Shown here one piece after another: positions 55,414 to 64,000 of a stretch of DNA of 64,000 bases. The stretch covers positions 103,967-167,966 of the forward strand of contig WHTZ01000006.1 of the NCBI GenBank assembly GCA_009377495.1, written 5' to 3'. Numbering within the stretch: the stretch's first letter is position 1; each line of letters opens with the position of its first letter. Under the pieces are notes generated by a model. It worked only from the letters and a program-made list of their open reading frames with translations, was not told where the DNA came from and did no database searches. This stretch comes from Luteitalea sp. Lineage in GTDB: Bacteria; Acidobacteriota; Vicinamibacteria; Vicinamibacterales; Vicinamibacteraceae. Made by a program: the position numbers and the translations under genes.

Positions 55414-56177
55414 GGTCCCCGGTCCTGCGTGTGCGAAACGTGGCGTGGCGGGCCTCGACGGTGCCGGTGCTCGAGCACGTCTCGTTCGACGTCGCCCCCG
55501 GCGAGCTGGTCGCGGTGATGGGCCGGAACGGGGCCGGGAAGAGCACGCTGCTCGACATCATCGCGGGTTTGCGGTCGCCAACGGAGGGCGCGGTGATTCT
55601 AGCGGAGCGTCCGCTCGATGAGTGGGCGGCGATCGCGCGCGCCCGGATGCTCGCGCATCTGCCGCAGAGCCTGCGCGCCGATCTCTCCATGCGCGCCGAG
55701 GCGCTGGTCCTGATGGGCCGCTACGCCCACGCCGCGCGCTGGTTCGAGTCAGACGAGGATCGCCAGGTCGCTCAGGAGGCGATGCAGCGGTGCGAGTGTC
55801 TCGAGTTTCGACGGCGAACGTTGGCCACGCTGAGCGGAGGCGAGCGCCAGCGAGTCTTCCTGGCGGCCTGTCTGGCACAGCAGGGTCGCGTCCTGCTGCT
55901 GGATGAGCCCGCCACGTTTCTCGACGTGGACCAACAACTGCAGTGCTTCAGCGTGCTGCGCGCCGAGGCCGAGCGCGGGACGGCCTGCCTGGTGGTGACC
56001 CACGATGTCAACCTGGCCCTGACCTTCTGCACCAGGGTCATCATTCTGGCCGAGCGAGGCGTGGCTCGCGACCTCGCGACCGAGAGCGCGCTCGACGACC
56101 CTGCCTGGCTGCATGTGTTCTCCCAGCGACTGACCGTGGATCAGGGTGCGTCGCGTCCCTGGGTGCGGTACGAGTGA
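55410..56177 (+). CDS. btuD: ABC transporter ATPase, second copy (BtuD-like)
   Basis: The 255-aa protein starts at the GTG at 55410, which overlaps the btuF stop in the sequence GTGA and has GAGG five bases upstream; an open frame eight codons longer exists. Walker A is GRNGAGKST at 38-46, the signature LSGGERQRV and Walker B VLLLDEPATFLD are complete, and the length is normal for BtuD. The stop shares bases with the permease start (TGATG). It is the standard-length partner, in contrast to the longer ATPase at 52292-53347. Confidence 0.93.
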   Translation: MRSPVLRVRNVAWRASTVPVLEHVSFDVAPGELVAVMGRNGAGKSTLLDIIAGLRSPTEGAVILAERPLDEWAAIARARMLAHLPQSLRADLSMRAEALVLMGRYAHAARWFESDEDRQVAQEAMQRCECLEFRRRTLATLSGGERQRVFLAACLAQQGRVLLLDEPATFLDVDQQLQCFSVLRAEAERGTACLVVTHDVNLALTFCTRVIILAERGVARDLATESALDDPAWLHVFSQRLTVDQGASRPWVRYE

Positions 56178-57166
56178 TGCTGATGAAGCCGTACCCAGTG
56201 GTGTCGTGGCTTGGCGGGTCGGCACTGCTTTTCGTCGCTGCAGCCGTGCTGCTTCCGCTCGCGGGGCCGAGCGCGCTCGACTGGGGCCACGTCTGGCAGC
56301 GACAAGAGCCAGACTGGTCGATCCTCACGAACCTGCGGTTGTCACGTACCCTGCTCGGCCTGTTTGCCGGCGGCGCGCTGGCCCTGGCGGGCAGTCTGTT
56401 CCAGTCCATGCTGCGCGACGCCCTCGCGACGCCCTACACGTTGGGCGTCTCCACGGCCGCGTCCCTGGGCGCGGTGATCGCAATCGCGTTCGACTGGCAC
56501 ATGGTGGCGGGCGTCGTCGGCATCTGGGCCGGAGCGCTCACCGGTGCCGGCCTGATCCTGTTGGTCGTGATGGGGGCAGCAACCCGTGGAGGACAGCTCT
56601 CATCGTCCAGCTTGTTGCTCGCCGGAATTGCAATCAACAGCGTATGCGCCGCCCTCATCCTGCTGGTTCACGGTCTGACGGGAATGTCGCAGTCCTTTGC
56701 GATCTCGCGCTGGCTGATCGGCGGCCTCGATGCGATCGAGCGGCCAACCCTGTTGATCTACGTGGCGGCCGTCGTGGGGACCGGACTCCTCATCGTGCGC
56801 CAGGGGCGCCAATGGAACCTGCTCGCCGTCGGGGAAGCGTGGGCCGCAACGCGTGGCGCGCAGGTGCGGCGCGCGCTCGTTCAAGGGTACCTCGCGGGCT
56901 CGATCCTGGCGGCAGCTACGGTCGCGTTGACGGGGCCGATCGGCTTCGTGGGCTTGGTCGTGCCGCATCTGCTGCGTGCGCGTCTCGGTGGCGACGACAG
57001 GTTGCTGATGCCGTGCGCCTTTCTGCTCGGTGGCGTCCTGCTGGCCTCCTGCGATGCGCTGGGACGAGTGTTGCTCGCGCCCGCCGAGATTCCGGCCGGC
57101 GCCATTACGGCCTTCATCGGCGGACCGCACCTGATCTGGGTCGTACGGCGCGGAGGTACGCGATGA
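56177..57166 (+). CDS. btuC: FecCD-family ABC permease, second copy (BtuC-like)
   Basis: This 329-aa integral membrane protein starts at the ATG at 56177 (MLMKPYPVVSWLGGSALLF). It has the FecCD signatures RLSRTLLGLFAGGALALAGS, FQSMLRDALATPYTLGVSTA, and GPIGFVGLVVPHLLRARLGG. About nine to ten helices are visible. The gene order here is F-D-C, whereas the first importer is F-C-D, so the two sets did not arise by a simple recent duplication. It overlaps the cobN-fusion start by 4 bp. Confidence 0.92.
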   Translation: MLMKPYPVVSWLGGSALLFVAAAVLLPLAGPSALDWGHVWQRQEPDWSILTNLRLSRTLLGLFAGGALALAGSLFQSMLRDALATPYTLGVSTAASLGAVIAIAFDWHMVAGVVGIWAGALTGAGLILLVVMGAATRGGQLSSSSLLLAGIAINSVCAALILLVHGLTGMSQSFAISRWLIGGLDAIERPTLLIYVAAVVGTGLLIVRQGRQWNLLAVGEAWAATRGAQVRRALVQGYLAGSILAAATVALTGPIGFVGLVVPHLLRARLGGDDRLLMPCAFLLGGVLLASCDALGRVLLAPAEIPAGAITAFIGGPHLIWVVRRGGTR

Positions 57167-60100
57167 CGCAGATGTTTCGGGCGCGCGTGGTTCGTGCCGA
57201 CGGCCGCGCGATCAACGTCGTCCAGCGGCGAGCGCACCTGTCGTATTGCTTCACGGGGTGCTGCTGCGGCCGCACCGAGCGCGGCTACGCCGCGGTGCCT
57301 GTCGACACGTTCAAAGAGGAGTGGCTCCGGCGAAAACTGCGGAACATCGTGCATCTGACAAAGGCGGGCTGCCTCGGCCCATGCGCGCTCGCGAACGTCG
57401 CCAGCCTCGTGTTCGACGGCCGCTCGATGTGGTTCCATTCCGTGAACACGCCGTGGCACGTGCGGCTCATCTACGACTACATCGAGACGATGGTGCGCGC
57501 CGACCGCTTCGTGGCCCCACCGTCCGAGCTGACGGAATATGTCTTCAACTTCTACGACTGGGACGTGCGGCCGCGAACCGCAACGTCGCCGATGGCGCTG
57601 ACCCCTGATGCGTCTGCCCGGCATCGCCTGGCCCTGATGTCGCATGCCGATACCGACCTCCTGGCCTTGAAGCGGGTGCAGACTGCGCTTCCCGCCGATC
57701 TGGAGGTGGTGGGCGTGTCCCTCGTGCGGCTCCAGACCGACGAACATCTGTCGCTGCTGCTGGAGGGGTCGCTCGCAGGCGCGCACATCCTCGTGGTTCG
57801 GCTGCACGGCGAGCTCGACAGCCTTCCAGGGTTCGCACGGTTGCGCGCCTGGGCGATTGACCGTTCGACGCCGATGGTGGTCGTGAGCGGCACAGGCGAG
57901 CCGAGAGCCGACTTCGCACGCGCGAGCACGGTGAGCCTAGATGTGGTCGAAGCGGTCCGAACCTATCTGACCCTCGGCGGGCCGCGCAACCTGAGCGAGT
58001 GTCTGACGTTCCTGGCCGACCGGCTGCTCCTCACGGCCCACGGCAGCGCGCCGCCGCTCGACGTCCCGGAGCACGGCGTCTATCTGCCAGATGTCGAGCA
58101 CGCCACGATCGACGATTGGGAGCAGCGGTGTGATCCGGCCAGACCCACGGCGGCCATCCTCTTCTACCGCGCGCACGCGCTGAGCGGCAACGTCGCGTTC
58201 ATCGACGAGCTCATCGACGCGCTCGACCAGCAGGGCATGAATGCCCTCGCGATCTTCACGTCGAGCCTGCGGGCCCGCGAGGACGGCGTCCCCGCGGCGC
58301 TGCGCTTGGTCATGGACCGCGTAGACATGGTGATCTCGACGCTTTCGTTCGCCCTGGGTGATAGCCGTGGCGGACACGACTCGTCGGTCTTCGAGCAGCT
58401 CGGCGTGCCGGTCGTGCAGGCGGTCGCCAGCGGTATGCCGCGCGAAGCCTGGGAAGTGTCACACCGCGGCCTGACGGCGCTGGACACCGCGATCAATGTA
58501 GCCATCCCCGAGCTCGACGGACGGATCATCGCGCCGCCCGTGTCGTTCAAGGATCGCTCGGAGGACGCTCCAGGTCTGTATGCGCCGCATCAGGAGCGTG
58601 TCGGCCGAGTCGCGGGCCTCGCGCGACGGCTCGTGCGATTGCGGCAGCTCGCGCGCAAGGACATGCGGGTGGCGTTCGTACTCACCAACTCGTCGTCGAA
58701 GGCCTCGCGGGTGGGCAACGCCGTGGGGCTCGATGCCCCGGCGAGCCTGCTCACGTTGCTGCGGGCGATGCGCCGCGACGGGTACACGATCGACGGCCTG
58801 CCCGACACGAGCGACAGGCTGATGATGGACCTCCTCGCGCGTGGCAGCTACGACGAGGATCATCCACTCGACCCGGGGGCGGCCGAGCGATTCCCGCGAG
58901 CGCGATATCGCGCCGCCTTCGCGACGCTGCCGGCCGTGTCCCGTAAGCGGATGGAGGACTGGTGGGGCACACCGACCGAGCGCGGGGACACGCTTCGCAG
59001 TGCGGACCGACGCGTTGACAAGAAGATCGCGTCAAGGGCCGCGAGCACGGCGCAGGTGCTGACCAAGGAACCCTGGAGCGACGAGCATGACTATCTCTTC
59101 GCCGCGATCACGTTCGGTCACGCGGTCGTGGCGCTTCAGCCACCCCGCGGATACGGGATGAACCCGGACGCGATCTACCACACGCCGGACCTGCCACCAA
59201 CGCATCACTACGCAGCGTTCTATCGCTGGCTGGCGACGCCCGTGGCGAACGGCGGATGGGGCGCCGATGCCATCGTCCACGTCGGCAAGCACGGCACATT
59301 GGAATGGCTGCCCGGCAAGGGCGTCGGCCTATCGAACGAGTGCTATCCCGACGCGCTGCTGGGCGACATGCCGCTCATCTATCCGTTCATCGTGAACGAC
59401 CCAGGCGAAGGCAGCCAGGCAAAGCGTCGCGCGCACGCCGTCATCGTGGACCACCTGATGCCGCCCATGACGTCCGCAGATGCCTACGGCCCGCTGGCCG
59501 CGCTCAATGATCTCGTCAACGAGTACTACGCCGCAGAGAAGCTAGACGCCACGCGGCTGCCGATCATTCAGCAGCAGATCTGGGACCTGATTCAGCAAGC
59601 ACAGCTCCAGGCCGACCTCGACCTGCGCGCCATGCTCGCGCGGGATCATGGCGACCACAAGCACGACTGGGACGACGAGGTGACACCAGAAGGCGTGCCC
59701 GTTACGCTCGCCGAGATGAGCGGCAACGACGTTGCCCACCTGATCGAGGACATCGACGGTTATCTGTGCGAGCTCGGCACCGCGCAGATTCGCGACGGCC
59801 TGCACGTCCTGGGCGCCATGCCATCGCTGCCCGATACGCTGCGTGCGCTCACCCGATTGCCCAACGGACAGGTGCCCGGGTTGCAGACGGCACTGGCCGG
59901 GGCGTGCGATCTCGACCTCCAGACGCTACTGGCCGCACCCGGTGCCCGGCTCGATCGTGTGCACCACCTGGCTGGCGCGACCTGTGTCTCTCATGCCGAT
60001 GCCATCGAGTGCCTGGAGGAGCTGGCACGCGACCTCTTCGTCGACCTCGAAGACACCGGTTTCGAGGAACGGTCGATCGACGATATCGTGACGCGCCGTC

Positions 60101-61503
60101 TTGGACGTGCGGACGCCGTGGTCGGCGAGTCGCTGCGCTTTGCCTGTCGCACGCTCGTGCCAGCGCTCGAACAGGTCACCGACGAGGTGGACCATGTCCT
60201 CGACGGGTTAGCAGGGCGCTACGTTCCACCCGGTCCGGCGGGCGCGCCGACTCGCGGGATGGCGCACATCCTGCCAACCGGACGGAACTTCTACGCCGTC
60301 GATCCGCGCGCGGTGCCGTCGCAGGCGGCTTGGCGCGTCGGTGAGCAGCTCGCGCGCGAAGTGCTCGCGCGCCACCTGGCCGAGGAAGGTCGCTACCCCG
60401 AGATGATCGGCCTTGGTGCGTGGGGCACCGCCCAGATGCGTACACAGGGCGACGACGTGGCCGAGGTGCTGGCGCTACTCGGGGTCGAGCCGGTGTGGGA
60501 TCCGCAGTCGCGACGTATCCAGGATCTCGGTGTGGTGCCGCTCGAGCGCCTACAGCGGCCGCGCATCGACGTCACGCTGCGCATCAGCGGGTTCTTCCGC
60601 GACGCGTTTCCGCATCTCATCACGCTCGTCGATCGTGCCGTCGAACTGGTCGTGGAGCTCGACGAGCCGGCGGAGCGGAACTACCCGCGAAAGCACTACC
60701 TCGAAGAGCTGGCGCGTCCATCGGATGCCGCGCTCGATGAGATCGAGGCGCGCGCGCGCTACCGCATCTTCGGCGCGAAGCCTGGTAGCTACGGTGCCGG
60801 CATTCAGCAACTGATCGACACTCGTCACTGGCAGAGCGACAAGGATTTCGCGACGGTCTTCGTCGAGTGGGGCGGCTACGCCTATGGTCGCGGCGCGGAC
60901 GGCGTGGACGCTCGCGATGTCTTCGTCGATCGACTGCGCGCGATCGAGGTGGCCGTGCACAACCAGGACAACCGCGAGCACGACATCTTCGATTCCGACG
61001 ACTACTACCAGTTCCACGGGGGAATGATCGCGTCGGTGCGATCGCTGACCGGACGCCAGCCAAAGATGTACTTCGGGGACAGCTCGCGGCCGGACGCGGC
61101 GAAGGTGCGAGACCTGCGCGAGGAGGCATTGCGCGTCTACCGGTCGCGGGTCATCAATCCCAAGTGGCTCGAGAGCATCCGCCGTCACGGCTACAAAGGC
61201 GGCTTGGAGCTGGCGGCGACGGTCGACTACATCTTTGGCTTCGATGCCACGGCCCACGTCGCCCCCGATCTCGTCTACCAGGGACTGGCGGCCGAGTATG
61301 CGCTCTCACCCGAGATGCAACAGTTCCTGGAACAATCGAATCCCTGGGCACTGCACGCGATCGCGGACCGCCTTCTCGAGGCGGCCGACCGCGGCCTTTG
61401 GGAGAATGCGGCTCCCGAGACCCTTCGAGCGCTTCAGGATGTCCGTCTAAAGGCGGAGAGCTTCGTGGAGGCACGCGGGGAGCGCGTGCGTGTACGGTCA
61501 TGA
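57163..61503 (+). CDS. cobN: Cobaltochelatase CobN with N-terminal thioredoxin-like ferredoxin domain
   Basis: The 1446-aa protein starts at the ATG at 57163, overlapping btuC by 4 bp. Residues about 1-130 form a thioredoxin-like 2Fe-2S ferredoxin-type domain with cysteines 29, 33-35, 70 and 74 (YCFTGCCCGRTERG and TKAGCLGPCALANVAS). From about 150 the CobN large subunit follows, with RGYGMNPDAIYHTPDLPPTH and HVGKHGTLEWLPGKGVGLS. CobN inserts cobalt into hydrogenobyrinate a,c-diamide with ATPase partner subunits. The chelatase gene follows by overlap. The fused ferredoxin domain is unusual; usually such a domain is a separate small protein. Confidence 0.93.
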   Translation: MTQMFRARVVRADGRAINVVQRRAHLSYCFTGCCCGRTERGYAAVPVDTFKEEWLRRKLRNIVHLTKAGCLGPCALANVASLVFDGRSMWFHSVNTPWHVRLIYDYIETMVRADRFVAPPSELTEYVFNFYDWDVRPRTATSPMALTPDASARHRLALMSHADTDLLALKRVQTALPADLEVVGVSLVRLQTDEHLSLLLEGSLAGAHILVVRLHGELDSLPGFARLRAWAIDRSTPMVVVSGTGEPRADFARASTVSLDVVEAVRTYLTLGGPRNLSECLTFLADRLLLTAHGSAPPLDVPEHGVYLPDVEHATIDDWEQRCDPARPTAAILFYRAHALSGNVAFIDELIDALDQQGMNALAIFTSSLRAREDGVPAALRLVMDRVDMVISTLSFALGDSRGGHDSSVFEQLGVPVVQAVASGMPREAWEVSHRGLTALDTAINVAIPELDGRIIAPPVSFKDRSEDAPGLYAPHQERVGRVAGLARRLVRLRQLARKDMRVAFVLTNSSSKASRVGNAVGLDAPASLLTLLRAMRRDGYTIDGLPDTSDRLMMDLLARGSYDEDHPLDPGAAERFPRARYRAAFATLPAVSRKRMEDWWGTPTERGDTLRSADRRVDKKIASRAASTAQVLTKEPWSDEHDYLFAAITFGHAVVALQPPRGYGMNPDAIYHTPDLPPTHHYAAFYRWLATPVANGGWGADAIVHVGKHGTLEWLPGKGVGLSNECYPDALLGDMPLIYPFIVNDPGEGSQAKRRAHAVIVDHLMPPMTSADAYGPLAALNDLVNEYYAAEKLDATRLPIIQQQIWDLIQQAQLQADLDLRAMLARDHGDHKHDWDDEVTPEGVPVTLAEMSGNDVAHLIEDIDGYLCELGTAQIRDGLHVLGAMPSLPDTLRALTRLPNGQVPGLQTALAGACDLDLQTLLAAPGARLDRVHHLAGATCVSHADAIECLEELARDLFVDLEDTGFEERSIDDIVTRRLGRADAVVGESLRFACRTLVPALEQVTDEVDHVLDGLAGRYVPPGPAGAPTRGMAHILPTGRNFYAVDPRAVPSQAAWRVGEQLAREVLARHLAEEGRYPEMIGLGAWGTAQMRTQGDDVAEVLALLGVEPVWDPQSRRIQDLGVVPLERLQRPRIDVTLRISGFFRDAFPHLITLVDRAVELVVELDEPAERNYPRKHYLEELARPSDAALDEIEARARYRIFGAKPGSYGAGIQQLIDTRHWQSDKDFATVFVEWGGYAYGRGADGVDARDVFVDRLRAIEVAVHNQDNREHDIFDSDDYYQFHGGMIASVRSLTGRQPKMYFGDSSRPDAAKVRDLREEALRVYRSRVINPKWLESIRRHGYKGGLELAATVDYIFGFDATAHVAPDLVYQGLAAEYALSPEMQQFLEQSNPWALHAIADRLLEAADRGLWENAAPETLRALQDVRLKAESFVEARGERVRVRS

Positions 61504-63203
61504 GAGCTCCACACTTCCCGTTCACAGCCCTGGTGGGCCTCGACACGCTGAAGCTGGCGCTGCAGCTTGCGGCCATCGACAGGCGATTGAGCGTCGTCGT
61601 GCGCGGCGACAAGGGCGCGGCCAAGAGCACGGCCGCTCGCGGTCTGGCCGACCTGCTGGAGGCGCAGGCGCCGTTCGTCACGCTGCCGATCGGCGCGACC
61701 GAGGATCGTCTGCTCGGGGGTCTCGACGTCCAGAAAGCCCTCAAAGGCGAGCCGGCGCTGAAGCGGGGCCTGCTGGCAGAGGCCAACGGCGGCGTGCTCT
61801 ACGTCGATGAAGTGAACCTCCTGCCCGATCACCTGTCCGACGCGCTCCTCGATGCCGTGGCCAGCGGTGTTCACATCGTCGAGCGGGAGGGCTTCAGCGT
61901 CACACAGCCGGCCGAGTTCGTGCTGCTCGGGTCCATGAACCCCGAGGAAGGCGCTTTGCGGCCGCAGCTGCTCGACCGCTTCGCCCTTGCCGTGGATGTC
62001 GATGCTCCGTCGGACGCCGACCTCCGGTGCGAGGTGCTCGAGCGGAGGTTGGCGTACGACCGCGACCCGGACGCCTTCGGCCGCGCGTGGGCCGAGGCGC
62101 AAGAATCGCTTTCCGCAAGGCTTGCCGCGGCGAGGGCGGGCGTCGCGAGCGTGGCACTGTCACGCGAGCGGCTCCACCACGTGGCCAAGCGCGTCGCGGA
62201 GCACGATGTTCGGTCACTGCGCGCCGACCTGGCGGTCGTGCGAGCGAGCCGTGCGCATGCCGCGCTCGACGGTGCGATTGCCGTCAGCGAGGCTCACGTG
62301 AACGCAGTGCTGCCGCTGGCCTTGGCGCACCGTGCGAGTGGAAAGCCTCGACCGCCGCGCCCGCAGCCGCCGGCACCTCCACGCCCCCAAGAGCCCAGCC
62401 GGAGCGATGAAACCCAGGACGGGGAGTCGGGCGTCCATGAACGCGTGTTCGCGGCCACCGACGTTAACGCGCCTCGCCTGGTGGTCGAGCACGGCGCCGA
62501 TCGCGCTAGCGGTTCGTCGGGGCCGTCCGGCGTGGTCGTGGGGCCGGTCGTCGCCACGCGTCGCACACTGGAGCCGCGAGAGGTCGATGTGCGGCCCACG
62601 CTGCTGCACGCTCTGAGCTACACGGGCACGACGCGTCTCCGCGCTGAAGACCTTCACGAGCGCGTCAGGGCGCCACGCGCCTCGACCCGCTTCATCTTCA
62701 TCGTGGACTCGAGCGGCTCGCACGCCGTGCAGGATCGCATGCGGTTGGTGAAGGGCGCGGTGAGCGGCTTGCTCGAGGCGTCGCACGGGCGACACGACGA
62801 GGTCCTGGTGATCGCCTGCCGCGGCGCGTCGGCCCAAGTGCTCGTCGAGCCGACCTCCTCGCGCGCCGAGGTGGATCGATCGCTCGACTACCTTCCGACC
62901 GGCGGCCGCACACCGCTCGCCCATGCCTTGGAGCTCGCGGCGGGTTACGTCACCGACCACGCGGTAGTCGTGCTCGTCACCGACGGTCACGCCAATGTTC
63001 CCAGTCAAACCGGCGACGCGTGGAGTGATGCGCTCGCGGCGGCGGGCGCCCTGGGGTGCCTGGCGCTGGTCATCGACACCGAAGACGAGCGACGCCCCAC
63101 TGGGCGGCCGAAGCAGTTGGCCGAAGCCATGCGCGCGACGTACGTGCGCATCGCCGATCTCAACGAGGCCACGGTGCTGCGTCTCATCAGGGAGATGGCG
63201 TGA
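61500..63203 (+). CDS. Chelatase AAA+/VWA subunit (ChlI-ChlD-like fusion), partner of CobN
   Basis: The 567-aa protein starts at the ATG at 61500, overlapping cobN by 4 bp. An AAA+ domain has Walker A RGDKGAAKST near 35-44, LLGGLDVQKALKGEP, the Walker B-like GGVLYVDEVNLLPDHL and the VREGF-type loop (VEREGFSVTQPAEFVLLGSM). A Pro-rich linker (about 280-303) leads to a VWA domain with the MIDAS motif DSSGS near residue 402. The layout is that of ChlD/BchD with an intact ATPase, and such proteins replace CobS/CobT for CobN in many bacteria. It hydrolyses ATP to drive cobalt insertion. The cobQ start overlaps the stop. Confidence 0.92.
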   Translation: MRAPHFPFTALVGLDTLKLALQLAAIDRRLSVVVRGDKGAAKSTAARGLADLLEAQAPFVTLPIGATEDRLLGGLDVQKALKGEPALKRGLLAEANGGVLYVDEVNLLPDHLSDALLDAVASGVHIVEREGFSVTQPAEFVLLGSMNPEEGALRPQLLDRFALAVDVDAPSDADLRCEVLERRLAYDRDPDAFGRAWAEAQESLSARLAAARAGVASVALSRERLHHVAKRVAEHDVRSLRADLAVVRASRAHAALDGAIAVSEAHVNAVLPLALAHRASGKPRPPRPQPPAPPRPQEPSRSDETQDGESGVHERVFAATDVNAPRLVVEHGADRASGSSGPSGVVVGPVVATRRTLEPREVDVRPTLLHALSYTGTTRLRAEDLHERVRAPRASTRFIFIVDSSGSHAVQDRMRLVKGAVSGLLEASHGRHDEVLVIACRGASAQVLVEPTSSRAEVDRSLDYLPTGGRTPLAHALELAAGYVTDHAVVVLVTDGHANVPSQTGDAWSDALAAAGALGCLALVIDTEDERRPTGRPKQLAEAMRATYVRIADLNEATVLRLIREMA

Positions 63204-64000
63204 TGGCGAAGACGCTCTTCGTCGGCGGCACCTCCTCGAACGCCGGCAAGAGCTGGATGACCACTGCGATCTGCGCCTGGTTGCGTGGCCGGGGCATCTC
63301 GGTGGCGCCATTCAAAGCGCAGAACATGTCCAACAACTCCTACCCCTGCCAGGCGGGAGGAGAGATTGGGCGTGCGCAGGTTGCGCAGGCCGAAGCGTGC
63401 GGTCTGGAGCCGGAGCCCGCGATGAATCCGATTCTGCTGAAGCCGAGCGGGAACGGGCGTAGTCAGGTTGTCGTGAATGGCCGCACGTGGAAGATCCTCT
63501 CGGCTCGTGAGTACTACGCGCACGCCGACGAGCTGCGTCCGAAAGTCGTTGCCGCGTACCAGGACCTCGCCAGCCGATTCGACGCGGTTGTCATCGAAGG
63601 CGCTGGCAGTGTGTCGGAGCTGAACCTCCGGCAGCACGATCTGGTCAACCTCGGTCTGGTCACCGCCATCCAGGCGCCGTGGATCCTCGTCGCCGACATC
63701 GAGCGAGGCGGTGTGTTCGGATCGGTGATCGGGACCGCACATCTCCTGAGGCCTGACGAGCGCGCCCTGTTTCGCGGTTTCGTCATCAACAGGTTCCGCG
63801 GGGATGTGACGTTGTTCGACGAGGGCGTCCGAATCCTGGAAAAGCAAACGGGCTCGCACTGCTTCGGCGTCTTTCCGCACGCTGATGACATACACCTGGA
63901 TGCGGAGGACAGCCTGGCACTCGAGACACGTTCCCGCACCGCGCCGCCGGACCGCGCGCGTATGGCGATCGTGCGATTGCCACACTTGTCGAATGCCACC
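63203..64000 (+). CDS. cobQ: Cobyric acid synthase CobQ, N-terminal part
   Basis: From the ATG at 63203, overlapping the chelatase stop by 1 base, 266 codons run open to the window end. The P-loop-like FVGGTSSNAGKSWMTTA (about 6-22) and APFKAQNMSNNSYPCQAGGE are the CobQ N-terminal signature, followed by EIGRAQVAQAEACGLEPEPA and IEGAGSVSELNLRQHD. CobQ amidates adenosylcobyrinate diamide at four positions to make cobyric acid. The C-terminal glutaminase domain lies beyond the window, and more cobalamin genes probably follow. Confidence 0.95.
   Translation, partial: MAKTLFVGGTSSNAGKSWMTTAICAWLRGRGISVAPFKAQNMSNNSYPCQAGGEIGRAQVAQAEACGLEPEPAMNPILLKPSGNGRSQVVVNGRTWKILSAREYYAHADELRPKVVAAYQDLASRFDAVVIEGAGSVSELNLRQHDLVNLGLVTAIQAPWILVADIERGGVFGSVIGTAHLLRPDERALFRGFVINRFRGDVTLFDEGVRILEKQTGSHCFGVFPHADDIHLDAEDSLALETRSRTAPPDRARMAIVRLPHLSNAT

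Overview
This window is high-GC bacterial chromosome spanning the replication-origin region. From the left end to about 5.2 kb all genes point left in the order rpmH-rnpA-yidD-yidC-khpB(jag)-rsmG-parA-parB. From 5.8 kb rightwards come dnaA-dnaN-gyrB-gyrA. The switch of strand at 5.2-5.8 kb, a cluster of DnaA boxes, an AT-rich stretch between dnaA and dnaN and a perfect parS palindrome mark the oriC/partition locus. An orphan MacB/FtsX-type permease of the acidobacterial duplicated orphan permease class, a TonB receptor with an N-terminal carboxypeptidase-regulatory domain, remnants of another such receptor and of a PadR regulator, a Uma2 protein and many short palindromic repeats suggest an Acidobacteriota genome, perhaps Vicinamibacteria. 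The taxonomy is inference; no rRNA is present.

Layout: 0-5.2 kb partition, RNA modification and membrane-insertion genes; 5.2-7.7 kb bipartite origin around dnaA; 7.7-14.1 kb dnaN, gyrB, gyrA; 14.4-17.6 kb aldo/keto reductase and PcrA/UvrD helicase; 18-22.3 kb glmS, glmU and rsmI; 22.6-27.5 kb a DUF885 protein, an FmdB-type zinc ribbon, galU, serS and tRNA-Ser(UGA); 27.7-30.6 kb a phage-shock (Psp) operon with a previously unlisted 45-aa membrane protein and a divergent pspF, separated by a sigma-54 promoter and an IHF-consensus site; 31.6-33.9 kb leuC, leuD; 34.1-40.6 kb a DUF411 protein and an envelope cluster (two GT4 glycosyltransferases and a small membrane protein flanked by two secreted proteins that share an HxxDxE plus GKHAS signature); 40.6-44.2 kb a LysR regulator divergent from leuA-leuB; 44.2-47 kb the orphan permease; 47.3-64 kb a large cobalamin operon.

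The cobalamin operon is the most striking block. One cobalamin riboswitch precedes a BtuB-like receptor, then two complete BtuF/BtuC/BtuD importers, a PduO-type adenosyltransferase, an unassigned 195-aa protein, a ferredoxin-domain/CobN fusion, a fused AAA+/VWA chelatase subunit and cobQ. Most neighbours overlap by 1-4 bases, so uptake, cobalt insertion, adenosylation and amidation are probably expressed as one B12-repressed transcript. The operon continues past the right edge.

The intergenic spaces are unusually rich in inverted repeats: hairpins with an invariant five-base loop and covarying stems, GTCAGGTGTCAGG-type elements with 21-bp inverted arms, CATTGGGC elements, a 205-bp element with about 47-bp inverted termini between dnaA and dnaN, and a GC-rich dispersed repeat. 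Two of these contribute coding or translation signals (the glmU C-terminus and the leuD ribosome-binding site). All function calls come from reading motifs by eye; no database search was run.
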